Positions 1 to 8,785 of a stretch of 64,000 nt of DNA are shown in pieces. This DNA comes from Flavobacterium sp. GSB-24 (GTDB lineage: Bacteria > Bacteroidota > Bacteroidia > Flavobacteriales > Flavobacteriaceae). The stretch spans positions 186,001 through 250,000 of the forward strand of contig NZ_AP027043.1 in NCBI RefSeq assembly GCF_027924665.1. Reading direction: 5' to 3'. Positions within the stretch are counted from its first letter, which is position 1; every line of letters starts with the position of its first letter. Made by a program: the position numbers and the translations under genes. The notes under the pieces were generated by a model that saw only the letters and a list, made by a program, of their open reading frames with translations, did not search any database and was not told the DNA's origin.

Positions 1-415
1 CAATAGTCAATCCGGCAAACATGATAGAAATTGCCTGCGCTTCTTTTCCTTTATCTGCCAAACGGCTTGCGACTACCGCTCCTACTCCAAAAAATGCTCC
101 GTGCGGCAGACCAGAAAGAAATCGAGAGGCAAATAGAAAATTATAATCTGGAGCAATAATAGACAAAGCATTAAAAACAGCCAGCATTAAAGCTAATATT
201 AAAAGCATTTTTTTAGGCGCATAATTTCTTCCGGCGATTACTAATAAGGGAGCACCAATAACAACTCCAAGAGCGTAAGAGGAAATTAGATATCCTGCCA
301 CCGGAATTGAAACCTTCATATCCGAAGCAATATCAGGCAGCAAGCCCATCATTACAAATTCTGTGATTCCAATAGTTAACCCTCCTAAAGAGAGTGCAAT
401 AAGACTTTTCTTCAT
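1..415 (-). CDS. MFS transporter, AraJ/DHA1-like (partial, C-terminus outside window)
   Basis: Reading the minus strand from an ATG at 415 gives 138 residues of a polytopic membrane protein that runs off the left edge. It begins MKKSLIALSLGGLTIGITEF and holds about four hydrophobic helices. A loop after the second helix (GRNYAPKKML) is in the position of MFS motif A, and helix 4 carries RFLSGLPHGAFFGVGAVVA, typical of the AraJ/YdhP-like DHA1 efflux branch. The substrate cannot be told; relatives are proton-driven exporters of drugs, sugars or arabinose-like compounds. It is divergent from an AraC regulator at 518, which probably controls it through the direct repeats at 472-512. An upstream in-frame ATG hits a stop after two codons, so 415 is the likely start. 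Confidence 0.85.
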   Translation of the reverse strand, partial: MKKSLIALSLGGLTIGITEFVMMGLLPDIASDMKVSIPVAGYLISSYALGVVIGAPLLVIAGRNYAPKKMLLILALMLAVFNALSIIAPDYNFLFASRFLSGLPHGAFFGVGAVVASRLADKGKEAQAISIMFAGLTI

Positions 416-451
416 TTCATTAAAAGTAGAAAGGAATAAATTTCTACGTTG

Positions 452-459
452 CAAAATTA
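452..459 (-). promoter_or_regulatory. Candidate -7 box for the MFS gene
   Basis: The minus strand reads TAATTTTG, matching the Bacteroidota -7 consensus TAnnTTTG, about 37 bp upstream of the MFS start. No TTG -33 element lies 17-23 bp further upstream; that position is taken up by the direct repeats at 472-512, as expected of an activator-dependent promoter. This is inference from sequence only. Confidence 0.4.
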
Positions 460-471
460 ACATCATTAGCA

Positions 472-512
472 GTGATAGAAATTGTATATTTGTGATATAA
501 AATTGTATATTT
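472..512. promoter_or_regulatory. Tandem direct repeat, candidate AraC-family operator
   Basis: Two almost adjacent copies, GTGATAGAAATTGTATATTT (472-491) and GTGATATAAAATTGTATATTT (492-512), sit between the divergent MFS and AraC genes. The roughly 20-21-bp period is two helical turns, the spacing at which AraC-type proteins bind same-face direct half-sites. The first copy also contains a TATATTTG -7-like box (485-492) facing the regulator gene, so the site could give both activation of the transporter and autoregulation. Confidence 0.55.
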
Positions 513-517
513 AAGTT

Positions 518-1351
518 ATGCCAAAATTAAATCAATTTAAAACCCTTGTTCTGGATGAATTTGAGGAAGAAAAGTTTCATCTGCCTCCGCATACTCATAC
601 CTATTATGAGATTATTTACATCAAAAAAGGAAGCGGAATTCATCACCTAAATAACAACCTACTACCCTATAAAGCGGGAGATCTATTTGTAATTTCGCCA
701 GACGACAAACACTATTTTGATATTAAAAAGAGCACCAAATTTACTTTTATCAAATTCACAGATAATTATTTCAACTCCAAACAAAATCTAACCTGCGATG
801 AATTCCTCGTGAATACACCAGAAAGTTTTATGCGGGATAAAATTCTCAAAGAAACGGTTTTGAAGTTTGACGAACCCTGTAAAACTATCCTGAAAAATAC
901 TGTTGAAAACATCGTTACCTATGGTAAATATATAGATGTCACCTCTTCGCCGATTGTTTTTTACCAGATCCTTTCCATTTTTGGTTTGATTAAAGAAACG
1001 ATTCGCGGTATGAATCTGCAGATGAAATCGACGCATTTAGACAATGAACAGATTGCCAATTATATTCATCAAAATATTTACCAGCCCAAATTGGTGCAGA
1101 TAAAAGTTATTGCAGATCATTTTAATATTGCCCAGACTTATTTCAGTGCTTATTTTAAAAGGACTTTCAGTATCAGTTATCGCGAGTACATTCATAATCT
1201 GAGAACAACTTTAATCGAGAAAAGGTTCCATAACAATCAATTACCGATCAAACAAATTGCATATGAATTTGGTTTTACCGATGAAAGTCATCTAACTAAT
1301 TATTTTAAAAAACGCAAAAACATGAAACCAACTGATTTTAAAAAACTCTAG
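518..1351 (+). CDS. AraC family transcriptional regulator with cupin sensor
   Basis: A 277-residue regulator. Residues about 20-70 form an AraC-type cupin barrel (HTHTYYEIIYIKKG, followed by AGDLFVISPDDKH). Residues about 175-277 form the double helix-turn-helix, with IKVIADHFNIAQTYFSAYF as the first recognition unit and IKQIAYEFGFTDESHLTNYF plus a closing KPTDFKKL as the second. The cupin implies ligand-controlled DNA binding; the ligand is unknown. It is transcribed away from an MFS transporter, a common arrangement in which the regulator controls the exporter. The start ATG lies 6 bp after the second tandem repeat, so the gene is probably autoregulated. Confidence 0.93.
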   Translation: MPKLNQFKTLVLDEFEEEKFHLPPHTHTYYEIIYIKKGSGIHHLNNNLLPYKAGDLFVISPDDKHYFDIKKSTKFTFIKFTDNYFNSKQNLTCDEFLVNTPESFMRDKILKETVLKFDEPCKTILKNTVENIVTYGKYIDVTSSPIVFYQILSIFGLIKETIRGMNLQMKSTHLDNEQIANYIHQNIYQPKLVQIKVIADHFNIAQTYFSAYFKRTFSISYREYIHNLRTTLIEKRFHNNQLPIKQIAYEFGFTDESHLTNYFKKRKNMKPTDFKKL

Positions 1352-1393
1352 TTATCAAAATCTTAAAAAATGATTTACTCGAGTATTTTTAGT

Positions 1394-1401
1394 TAAATTT
1401 G
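1394..1401 (+). promoter_or_regulatory. Candidate -7 box upstream of the copper island
   Basis: TAAATTTG matches TAnnTTTG and lies 20 bp before the TTG start at 1422. A convincing TTG -33 element is not seen at the right spacing, so the call is tentative; it may need an activator such as the HMA-AraC protein at 2402. Confidence 0.35.
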
Positions 1402-1421
1402 TATTTCAAAAAATAATTTCC

Positions 1422-1781
1422 TTGCCTAGAAAAATCCACATATTCATGTTTTTAATGACACTCAGTTTCCTTTTAACTCCGAGTTTTAATTATGCATGCA
1501 ATAGTGGTCACAACATGGAAATGACTTCTAAAAAGGAAAACATCTGTTCTAAAAAATGCTGTGAAAACAAAAACACCAAAAAAGAAAAACACAATTGCAA
1601 CGGAAAATGCACTCACACAGGCTGCAATACCTCAGCATTACAATACATTATTTTAAATTCAAATGATTTTAATTTACCTAACGATGTATTTAATTTTTCT
1701 CTAAAAAATACTTTTTCATTTTATCCTGAAGTAACTATTTCTTCTGGCTTTACTTCTATTTGGCTGAAGCCGAAAATATAA
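1422..1781 (+). CDS. Small secreted Cys/His-rich protein of the copper island
   Basis: A 119-residue protein with a likely N-terminal signal peptide (PRK n-region, then a hydrophobic core, mature chain from about residue 26). The mature N-terminal half is packed with Cys, His, Met and Lys (NICSKKCCENKN, KHNCNGKCTHTGCN), a composition that suggests soft-metal binding such as copper. The C-terminal half is free of cysteine and ends SSGFTSIWLKPKI. The start is TTG at 1422; the next in-frame ATG (1446) would remove the positively charged n-region of the signal peptide, so TTG is preferred. It precedes a DUF3347 protein and copper-export genes on the same strand. No named family is recognised; the metal role is inferred from composition and neighbours. 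Confidence 0.7.
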   Translation: MPRKIHIFMFLMTLSFLLTPSFNYACNSGHNMEMTSKKENICSKKCCENKNTKKEKHNCNGKCTHTGCNTSALQYIILNSNDFNLPNDVFNFSLKNTFSFYPEVTISSGFTSIWLKPKI

Positions 1782-1872
1782 CTATTCTATTTTTGACAGC
1801 CCATATTGGGTCTTTTTTAAAACGAATTTTTAACAAATGGACATTCTTAATCCTTTTTAAAACATAACAACA

Positions 1873-2400
1873 ATGAAAAAATCTATCATAGCTATCACAG
1901 CAGCAGTCACTCTATTATTTTCTGCAAATAACATTCAAGCTAACACAGCTAAATCTGAAATAACAGCAATTGAAGCTGTAGATTCTCAATTGCAAAATGT
2001 GTATGACGCTTATTTTACCGTAAAGGATGCACTTATAAAAAGTGACAGCAAATTAACTTCGGCGAAAGCCAAAGATTTACTAAATGCCATTACTGCGGTA
2101 AAAATGGATAAATTAAAAAGTAATGAGCACACGGTTTGGATGAAAGTTGTAAAAAAACTTACTGCTGATGCCAAAAATATTTCGGCAACAACAGATCTTA
2201 AAAAACAACGTGAGACTTTTAAATCTTTATCTAAAAACACATATGACCTTATAAAAGTTTCTAGTCCAGAACAGCCAATTTACAAACAATACTGCCCAAT
2301 GGCAGATGCTGATTGGTTGAGCAAAGAAAAAGCAGTTAAAAACCCATATTATGGTTCTTCTATGCTGACTTGCGGAAATGTGGTAGAAACGATTAAATAA
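1873..2400 (+). CDS. DUF3347 domain-containing periplasmic protein
   Basis: 175 residues, with a signal peptide over about residues 1-23 ending near NIQA. The body matches the DUF3347 pattern: a helical stretch beginning LQNVYDAYFTVKDALIKSD, and a C-terminal segment with PIYKQYCPMADADWLSKEK and SSMLTCGNVVETI. The CPM motif and the second Cys resemble the metal-binding part of copper-efflux adaptor proteins, where this domain is found. It sits one base before the HMA-AraC regulator and upstream of a copper ATPase. It is probably a periplasmic copper-binding or copper-response protein; the exact function is unproven. Confidence 0.85.
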   Translation: MKKSIIAITAAVTLLFSANNIQANTAKSEITAIEAVDSQLQNVYDAYFTVKDALIKSDSKLTSAKAKDLLNAITAVKMDKLKSNEHTVWMKVVKKLTADAKNISATTDLKKQRETFKSLSKNTYDLIKVSSPEQPIYKQYCPMADADWLSKEKAVKNPYYGSSMLTCGNVVETIK

Positions 2401-2401
2401 T

Positions 2402-2962
2402 ATGAAGCTTTACATCAAAAATATGGTGTGCAGCCGATGCAAAATGGTTGTGAAGTCTGAGTTCGAAAAACTCGGACTTCAAACTATTGCTGTTGAATTG
2501 GGTGAAGTCGAACTGGAAAAAGAAATCAGCGACGAGCAAAAAGAAGTTCTATTAGAAAACCTTCAAGTTTTAGGTTTTGATTTAATTGACGATAAAAAAA
2601 CAAAAACCGTCGAAAGAATAAAAAATCTAATCATCGATTTGGTTCATCATAAAAACAATGATTTAAAAATCAACTTGTCCGATTATTTAGCCGAAAATCT
2701 AAATCAGGATTATAATTCGCTGAGCAACTTATTTTCGGAAATTGAAAATACGACGATTGAAAAGTATTTCATTAGTCAGAAAATCGAAAAAGTGAAAGAA
2801 TTGTTGATTTACAATGAGCTTTCTCTCAGTGAAATTGCTGATATTTTAAATTACAGTAATGTGGCACATTTGAGCAATCAATTCAAAAAAATTACGGGCT
2901 TTACTCCTACTTCGTTCAAACAATTGAAAGATAAAAAGCGTATCCAGATCGAGAACTTGTAG
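2402..2962 (+). CDS. AraC-type regulator with an N-terminal HMA-like metal-binding domain
   Basis: 186 residues. Residues 1-70 read as a heavy-metal-associated domain: MKLYIKNMVCSRCKMVV has the MxCxxC ligand motif, followed by the alternating strand/helix pattern and GFDLIDD. Residues about 80-186 are a shortened AraC helix-turn-helix region (ISQKIEKVKELLIYNELSLS; EIADILNYSNVAHLSNQFKK; TGFTPTSFKQLK). The protein thus joins a copper-chaperone-like sensor directly to a DNA-binding module, without the usual cupin. It starts one base after the DUF3347 gene and probably controls the island through Cu(I) binding. Fusions of this type occur in Bacteroidota; the binding site here is unknown. Confidence 0.85.
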   Translation: MKLYIKNMVCSRCKMVVKSEFEKLGLQTIAVELGEVELEKEISDEQKEVLLENLQVLGFDLIDDKKTKTVERIKNLIIDLVHHKNNDLKINLSDYLAENLNQDYNSLSNLFSEIENTTIEKYFISQKIEKVKELLIYNELSLSEIADILNYSNVAHLSNQFKKITGFTPTSFKQLKDKKRIQIENL

Positions 2963-2967
2963 TTATT

Positions 2968-3173
2968 TAACCGCAAAGAGCGCAAAGGTTTACACAAAGT
3001 TTATTAGCCACAGATTAAAAAGATTAAAAGGATTTTCAAATCTGTGTTAATCTTTTTAATCTGTGGCTAACTTTTATGCGCAAAGTTCATAAAGCTAAAG
3101 CTTTGAGAACTTTTAAATCTTAAAAAAATAACCCTTCGCGTGCTTTGCGTAAACCTTTGCGCTCTTTGCGTTA
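2968..3173. repeat. Nested intergenic inverted repeat
   Basis: The 315-bp gap between the regulator and the copper ATPase is filled by two nested inverted repeats. The outer arms are 2968-2992 and 3149-3173 (based on CCGCAAAGAGCGCAAAGG and its complement). The inner arms are 3004-3026 and 3048-3070 (based on TTAGCCACAGATTAAAAAGA, a perfect complement over 23 bp). It resembles the mobile-looking palindromes at 52131 and 61656. It could fold as an RNA hairpin between the two transcription units. Confidence 0.8.
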
Positions 3174-3277
3174 AAAAAACAGCATTTAGTAAATATTACA
3201 AATCATTCTCAAAATTTTACAAACCGAACTCGTCAATAGTTTGGAAATTTGCATTGTAATACTTAAAAACCAATACA

Positions 3278-5809
3278 ATGACTCATCAATATATAATTTC
3301 AGGAATGTCTTGCAATGGATGCCGAACCAAAGTCGAAAAAACTTTAAATGAAGTTGAAGGCGTTAAGGCAGAAGTAACTCTGAATCCACCAACTGCAACC
3401 ATAACAATGGACAAACATGTTCCAACCGAAAAATTCCAAAAAGTTTTAACTGCGGCGGGAAATTATACTATTGAAATGGATTCTCCTAAAAATCATGGCG
3501 AAGCTGCTAAATCTTGCTGTTCTGGTCACAAAAAAGAGAATCACAATCATCATAAAACAGAAACTAAAAAAGTACATCAGCACAGCGCAAATGGTATTTA
3601 TTACTGTCCCATGCATTGCGAAGGCGACAAAACATACAACAAACCCGGAGATTGTCCAGTCTGCGGAATGGATTTAGTACCACAAGTTGCTGTAACTGCA
3701 ACACAATTTACTTGTCCAATGCATCCAGAAATTGTTTCGAGCGAGCCAGGTGACTGTCCGATCTGCGGAATGGATTTAGTTCCGATGCAGGCTTCTGAAA
3801 GTGAAGAAAACAAAACTTATTCTGATTTATTGAAAAAAATGAAAATTGCGATTTTGTTTACGCTTCCAATTTTCATTATCTCTATGTCAGAAATGATTCC
3901 CAATAATCCACTTTACAATATAATGTCTATCGAAAAGTGGAATTGGGTTCAGCTTTTATTTTCGATTCCTGTTTTGTTTTATGCAGGATGGATGTTTTTC
4001 GTTCGCGCTTACAAATCTATTGTGACTTGGAACTTAAATATGTTTACTTTAATTGGAATAGGAACCAGCGTTGCTTTTCTCTTTAGTATTGTTGGAATGC
4101 TTTTCCCAGATATTTTTCCAGCAGAGTTCAAATCGCATCACGGAACGATTCATTTGTATTTTGAAGCTGCGACCGTAATTATCACTTTAGTTTTATTAGG
4201 ACAATTATTAGAAGCCAAAGCACACGGACAAACTAATGGAGCCATAAAAGAATTATTGAAATTAGCGCCGACAGAAGCGACTTTGGTCGAAAATGGAAAT
4301 GATAAAGTAATTTCTATTCACAATATTAAAAAAGGCGATTTACTGCGTGTAAAACCTGGAGAGAAAATTCCAGTCGACGGAAAAATTACTTCTGGAGAAA
4401 GCAGTATAGACGAATCGATGATTACTGGAGAACCAATTCCTGTAGATAAAAAAACAGGCGATGCGGTGATTTCTGGAACTATAAACGGTACAAAATCGTT
4501 TGTAATGCTTGCAGAAAAAGTTGGTTCAGAAACGATGTTGTCACAAATCATTCAAATGGTAAATGATGCCAGCAGATCTCGCGCTCCCATTCAGAAATTA
4601 GCCGATCGCGTTTCTAAATATTTTGTTCCTACAGTTGTTATTATTTCGATTGTAACCTTTTTTGCATGGGCAAAATTTGGTCCAGAACCCGCTTACGTTT
4701 ACGGTTTAATCAATGCTATTGCTGTTTTAATTATTGCCTGTCCTTGCGCACTTGGGTTAGCAACTCCAATGTCGGTAATGGTCGGTGTCGGGAAAGGTGC
4801 TCAAAACGGAATTTTAATCAAAAATGCCGAAGCCTTAGAAAACATGAACAAAATTGATGTTTTAATTACCGATAAAACAGGAACAATTACTGAAGGAAAA
4901 CCATCTGTAGAAAAAATATTTGCAATTCATAATGACGAAGATTTTCTGCTTGAAAATATAGCCTCTTTAAATCAACATAGCGAACATCCTTTGGCGCAGG
5001 CCGTAGTCTCTTTCGCGAAAGCAAAAAATAGTTCTCTGAAAGAAGTTCAGGGTTTTGAAACCATAGCGGGAAAAGGTGTTGTAGGAACGATAGAAAACAA
5101 AAAAGTCGCTTTAGGAAATAGAAAATTAATGGAAGAAATTGGAGTTTCTGTTGTTGATGATTTAGAACAAAAAGTTATTTCCGAACAGAATTTAGGAAAA
5201 ACCATTTCATATATTGCTATTGAAAAAGAAGTTTTAGGTTTTGTTGCAATTACCGATGCCATCAAAGAAAACAGTGCAAAAGCAATTAAAGAATTAATCG
5301 CTCAAGGTGTTGAAGTTATCATGATGACGGGCGATAATCACAATACAGCAAAAGCCGTTGCTGAACATTTGCATCTAAGTTCCTTCAAAGCCGATTGCCT
5401 TCCGGAAGATAAATTAAAAGAAATCGAACGCCTTCAAGCACAAGGAAAAATTGTGGCAATGGCAGGTGACGGAATCAATGATGCTCCTGCTTTGGCGCAA
5501 TCCAATATCGGAATTGCAATGGGAACTGGAACTGATGTTGCGATTGAAAGTGCAAAAATCACGTTGGTAAAAGGCGATTTAAACGGAATTGTAAAAGCAA
5601 AAAACCTCAGCCATGCTGTAATGTCAAACATCAAACAGAATTTATTTTTTGCTTTTATTTACAATACTTTAGGCGTACCAATTGCTGCTGGAATTTTATA
5701 TCCGTTTTTAGGGATTTTGCTTTCGCCGATGTTGGCCGCAGTTGCAATGAGTTTGAGTTCAGTATCGGTAATTGTAAATGCTTTGCGATTAAGAAATTTA
5801 AAATTATAA
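3278..5809 (+). CDS. copA: Copper-translocating P-type ATPase (P1B-1)
   Basis: An 843-residue membrane pump for export of Cu(I) (or Ag(I)) from the cytosol. In order: an HMA domain with GMSCNGC (Cys12, Cys15); a His-rich linker (about 86-112); two heavy-metal-binding modules with CPMH...CPVCGMDL and CPMHPE...CPICGMDL (about 119-178); TGEP actuator motif at 383; the CPC transport motif at 488-490 ([13 protein letters not shown]); phosphorylated Asp532 in DKTGT; SEHPLA with His570; [10 protein letters not shown] from 730. YN in helix 7 (FIYNTLGVP) and MSLSSVSV in helix 8 fit the Cu(I)-type P1B-1 group. The multicopper oxidase starts 3 bp after its stop, so the two are co-transcribed. Confidence 0.96.
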   Translation: MTHQYIISGMSCNGCRTKVEKTLNEVEGVKAEVTLNPPTATITMDKHVPTEKFQKVLTAAGNYTIEMDSPKNHGEAAKSCCSGHKKENHNHHKTETKKVHQHSANGIYYCPMHCEGDKTYNKPGDCPVCGMDLVPQVAVTATQFTCPMHPEIVSSEPGDCPICGMDLVPMQASESEENKTYSDLLKKMKIAILFTLPIFIISMSEMIPNNPLYNIMSIEKWNWVQLLFSIPVLFYAGWMFFVRAYKSIVTWNLNMFTLIGIGTSVAFLFSIVGMLFPDIFPAEFKSHHGTIHLYFEAATVIITLVLLGQLLEAKAHGQTNGAIKELLKLAPTEATLVENGNDKVISIHNIKKGDLLRVKPGEKIPVDGKITSGESSIDESMITGEPIPVDKKTGDAVISGTINGTKSFVMLAEKVGSETMLSQIIQMVNDASRSRAPIQKLADRVSKYFVPTVVIISIVTFFAWAKFGPEPAYVYGLINAIAVLIIACPCALGLATPMSVMVGVGKGAQNGILIKNAEALENMNKIDVLITDKTGTITEGKPSVEKIFAIHNDEDFLLENIASLNQHSEHPLAQAVVSFAKAKNSSLKEVQGFETIAGKGVVGTIENKKVALGNRKLMEEIGVSVVDDLEQKVISEQNLGKTISYIAIEKEVLGFVAITDAIKENSAKAIKELIAQGVEVIMMTGDNHNTAKAVAEHLHLSSFKADCLPEDKLKEIERLQAQGKIVAMAGDGINDAPALAQSNIGIAMGTGTDVAIESAKITLVKGDLNGIVKAKNLSHAVMSNIKQNLFFAFIYNTLGVPIAAGILYPFLGILLSPMLAAVAMSLSSVSVIVNALRLRNLKL

Positions 5810-5812
5810 TTT

Positions 5813-8053
5813 ATGAGTAAGATCAAATATATACTTGTACTTTTTTTAATTGCTTTCCAGCTAAAGGCACAAAAAGTGGTGCGATACGATTTATACGTTC
5901 GCGATACAATTGTCAATTTTTCGGGTAAAGAAAAACGAGCGATTGCTGTTAACGGACAAATTCCGATGCCGACTTTGACTTTTACTGAAGGTGATATTGC
6001 CGAAATTTATGTTCATAACGAACTTAAGAAAGAAAGCACTTCGATGCACTGGCATGGATTATTTCTTCCCAATAAAGAAGATGGCGTTCCGTATTTAACT
6101 CAAATGCCGATTGAGCCTGGAACAACTCATAAATATTCTTTTCCGATTATTCAGAATGGAACCTATTGGTATCACAGTCATTCGGGATTACAGGAACAAA
6201 TTGGTTTATACGGACTTTTTATCATCAATAAGAAAAAAGACGATTCAACAATCAGAAAGGGAATCGACGATTTACCGACAATTCCAGTTATTTTAAGCGA
6301 GTGGTCGGATTTGAAACCTGAGAATATTCAGCGAATGCTGCACAATGCCAACGATTGGTTTGCTATCAAAAAAGGAACAACGCAAAGTTACGCCGAAGCG
6401 GTAAAACAAGGACATTTTTCAACCAAGGTTACCAACGAATGGAAGCGAATGAATGCCATGGATGTAAGTGATGTTTATTATGAAAAGTTTCTTCTAAATG
6501 GTAAAAACGAGCAACAACTTTCTAATTTTAAACCCGGCTCAAAAGTACGTTTACGAATTGCCAATGGCGGCGCTTCCAGTTATTTCTGGCTGACTTATGG
6601 TGGAGGAAAAATTACCGTTGTAGCTAGTGATGGAAATGATGTTGAACCTGTAGAAGTCGATCGTTTAATTATTGCCGTTTCTGAAACCTACGATGTTGTG
6701 GTTACAATTCCAGAAGATCATAAATCTTTTGCTTTTTTGGCTACAGCCGAAGATCGAACAGGATCTGCTTCTTTATTTTTAGGAAATGGAGAAAAACAGC
6801 CCATTCATCATCTTTCGAAACTTAAATATTTTGAAGGCATGAAAATGATGAACGACATGATGAAAATGAACGGCGAAATGAATGATATGGGTATGAATAT
6901 GTCATTGAATAAAATGGACATGAATGCCGTAATGTATCCCGAAATTTCGGGCGAAGACGAAAATTCTAAACCCATGAATCATTCTGGTCATAATATGGAA
7001 GGGATGGAAATGAAAAGTGACAGCACTGAAACCTCCGAAATTGTGACTTTGAATTACGGAATGCTGAAATCGCCTTTTAAAACCAATCTTCCAAAAGATG
7101 CACCTGTAAAAGAATTGCGCTTTACGCTCTCTGGAAATATGAATCGTTATGTGTGGAGTTTGGATAATAAAGTAGTTTCTGAAACCGATAAGATTTTAAT
7201 TAAAAAAGGAGAGAACGTTCGTATTGTTTTATACAATGGTTCGATGATGCGCCACCCGATGCATTTACACGGACATGATTTTAGAATATTAAACGAACAT
7301 GGCGATTATTCACCGCTAAAAAATGTCATCGATATTATGCCGATGGAAACCGACACAATCGAGTTTCAGGCAAATGCTAATGGTGACTGGTTTTTCCACT
7401 GTCATATTTTATATCATATGATGGCTGGAATGGGTAGAATTTTCAGTTACGAAAATTCAGCACCAAATCCGTTGATTCATCATCCTGAAATGGCTTTCAA
7501 AATGTTGAAAATGGACGATCGTATGTTTCATTTTATGGCAGAAAATGATTTTGCCAGTAACGGAAATGATGGTGAAGCGATGTTCAGTAACACACGTTGG
7601 AGCATCGGAACGGAATGGAGATTGGGTTACAACGACAAACACGGTTATGAAACCGAAACACATATTGGACGTTACATTGGAAAGAATCAATGGTTAATGC
7701 CTTTTATAGGTTTTGACTGGCGATACCGAAAAATGGGAATGGATGAACAGGAACAGAATATTTTTGGTCAAAAAAACACCAAAGACAATCGTTCGGTTTT
7801 TAGCGCCGGTCTTGAATATACACTGCCAATGCTTATAAAAGCACAAGTTGAAGTTTATACCGATGGAAATGTTCGTTTGCAATTTGAACGAAAAGATATT
7901 CCACTTTCGCAAAGACTGCGAATGAATTTAATGTGGAATACGGATAAAGAATATATGGCTGGGTTAAAATATATAGTTGCCCGAAATTTCGGAATTACAA
8001 CACATTATGACAGCGACATGGGAATTGGATTTGGGGTGAATTTGAATTATTAA
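5813..8053 (+). CDS. Multicopper oxidase (CopA-type) with C-terminal CopB-like beta-strand domain
   Basis: 746 residues with a signal peptide (about 1-19). The cupredoxin part carries all four copper-ligand motifs: HWHG (His79, His81), YHSHSG (His121, His123), HPMHLHGHDF (from His481) and HCHILYHMMAGM (His529, Cys530, His531, His535, Met540). A Met/His-rich insert (about 343-405) resembles the methionine-rich loops of CueO and PcoA. After the last cupredoxin, about residues 560-746 form an extra domain of alternating strands (WSIGTEWRLGYND, HIGRYIGKNQWLMPFIGFDW, ending GIGFGVNLNY) that looks like the outer-membrane CopB copper-resistance protein. The likely role is periplasmic Cu(I) oxidation or sequestration. 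The CopB resemblance is by pattern only. Confidence 0.9.
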   Translation: MSKIKYILVLFLIAFQLKAQKVVRYDLYVRDTIVNFSGKEKRAIAVNGQIPMPTLTFTEGDIAEIYVHNELKKESTSMHWHGLFLPNKEDGVPYLTQMPIEPGTTHKYSFPIIQNGTYWYHSHSGLQEQIGLYGLFIINKKKDDSTIRKGIDDLPTIPVILSEWSDLKPENIQRMLHNANDWFAIKKGTTQSYAEAVKQGHFSTKVTNEWKRMNAMDVSDVYYEKFLLNGKNEQQLSNFKPGSKVRLRIANGGASSYFWLTYGGGKITVVASDGNDVEPVEVDRLIIAVSETYDVVVTIPEDHKSFAFLATAEDRTGSASLFLGNGEKQPIHHLSKLKYFEGMKMMNDMMKMNGEMNDMGMNMSLNKMDMNAVMYPEISGEDENSKPMNHSGHNMEGMEMKSDSTETSEIVTLNYGMLKSPFKTNLPKDAPVKELRFTLSGNMNRYVWSLDNKVVSETDKILIKKGENVRIVLYNGSMMRHPMHLHGHDFRILNEHGDYSPLKNVIDIMPMETDTIEFQANANGDWFFHCHILYHMMAGMGRIFSYENSAPNPLIHHPEMAFKMLKMDDRMFHFMAENDFASNGNDGEAMFSNTRWSIGTEWRLGYNDKHGYETETHIGRYIGKNQWLMPFIGFDWRYRKMGMDEQEQNIFGQKNTKDNRSVFSAGLEYTLPMLIKAQVEVYTDGNVRLQFERKDIPLSQRLRMNLMWNTDKEYMAGLKYIVARNFGITTHYDSDMGIGFGVNLNY

Positions 8054-8122
8054 ATTTCACTTCGAAAGTGATTGAAAATTGTATATTTGAAACTAAAATT
8101 TAACCTCCTAATTAATAAAACT

Positions 8123-8677
8123 ATGACTTTAGAAGATTTCAAAAAGAATTTTAACAACCAAATTACAAACGAATTAGAACTGTTTTTCGAAATAAACGAC
8201 GAACTAGGATATGAAAATTATTCTCAAGGTTTCGGTCTTTATAAAGATGATAAATCTGGAATTTCAAGCTGGTCTGAAGATGAAGCTTTTTTAGATAAAC
8301 TTATGCCTTTTGCACAAGCAAACGGATCGGGTTCTATGTACGTTTTATGGAATAATGACTCGAACAAATCTTTAAACGAATTACCTGTAGTGGTTTTTGG
8401 TGACGAAGGCGGTTATCATATTGTTGCAAAAAACATTTTTGATTTTATGCAACTACTAACTTTTGATACTGAAATCAGCGTTGATCACGAAGAAGCTTAC
8501 TTTTATAAAGATGAAGATTATGAAGAAAGCGAAAATCTACAAGAGTATATTAGCTGGTTAAAAGAAAACTTTAATCTAGATCCAATAGACGAAACAGAAC
8601 CAATTCTGGAAAGCGCGCAAGAAAAATACAAAGCGGATTTTGATAATTGGGTTTCTCAGTTTTATTCTGAAGATTAG
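8123..8677 (+). CDS. SMI1/KNR4-like (SUKH) family protein, tentative
   Basis: About 184 residues, acidic and soluble, with no signal peptide. The middle section (GSGSMYVLWNN, then LPVVVFGDEGGYHIVAKNIF) resembles the SMI1/KNR4 pattern in which a polypeptide compares a displayed value with a GE motif and an LxxFL helix; the C-terminus is strongly acidic and helical. SUKH proteins are often immunity proteins to toxins or cell-regulation factors, but no toxin gene is adjacent here. The open frame extends upstream to a TTG at 8072; ATG 8123 is preferred because the extra residues (MKIVYLKLKFNLLINK) look like translated leader. It follows the copper operon by 69 bp and may be independent, with TATATTTG at 8082-8089. 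Confidence 0.6.
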   Translation: MTLEDFKKNFNNQITNELELFFEINDELGYENYSQGFGLYKDDKSGISSWSEDEAFLDKLMPFAQANGSGSMYVLWNNDSNKSLNELPVVVFGDEGGYHIVAKNIFDFMQLLTFDTEISVDHEEAYFYKDEDYEESENLQEYISWLKENFNLDPIDETEPILESAQEKYKADFDNWVSQFYSED

Positions 8678-8734
8678 TATTCATTTTACAAAAACATTAA
8701 CATTAAAACTATTCTTACAGGAAGAAAATCAATT

Positions 8735-8742
8735 TATATTTG
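8735..8742 (+). promoter_or_regulatory. Candidate -7 box for the 52-residue peptide gene
   Basis: TATATTTG is an exact match to TAnnTTTG and lies 43 bp before the ATG at 8786. A TTG at -33 is not evident, so this rests on the -7 match alone. Confidence 0.4.
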
Positions 8743-8785
8743 ACTTACCAATTATAATCTTTCTAACATAAACATTTTAAACAAA

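Noticed and set aside
8072..8122. TTG start of the SMI1-like gene 17 codons upstream
   Set aside because: The extra residues look like a translated leader and include the -7 box; ATG 8123 is more plausible.
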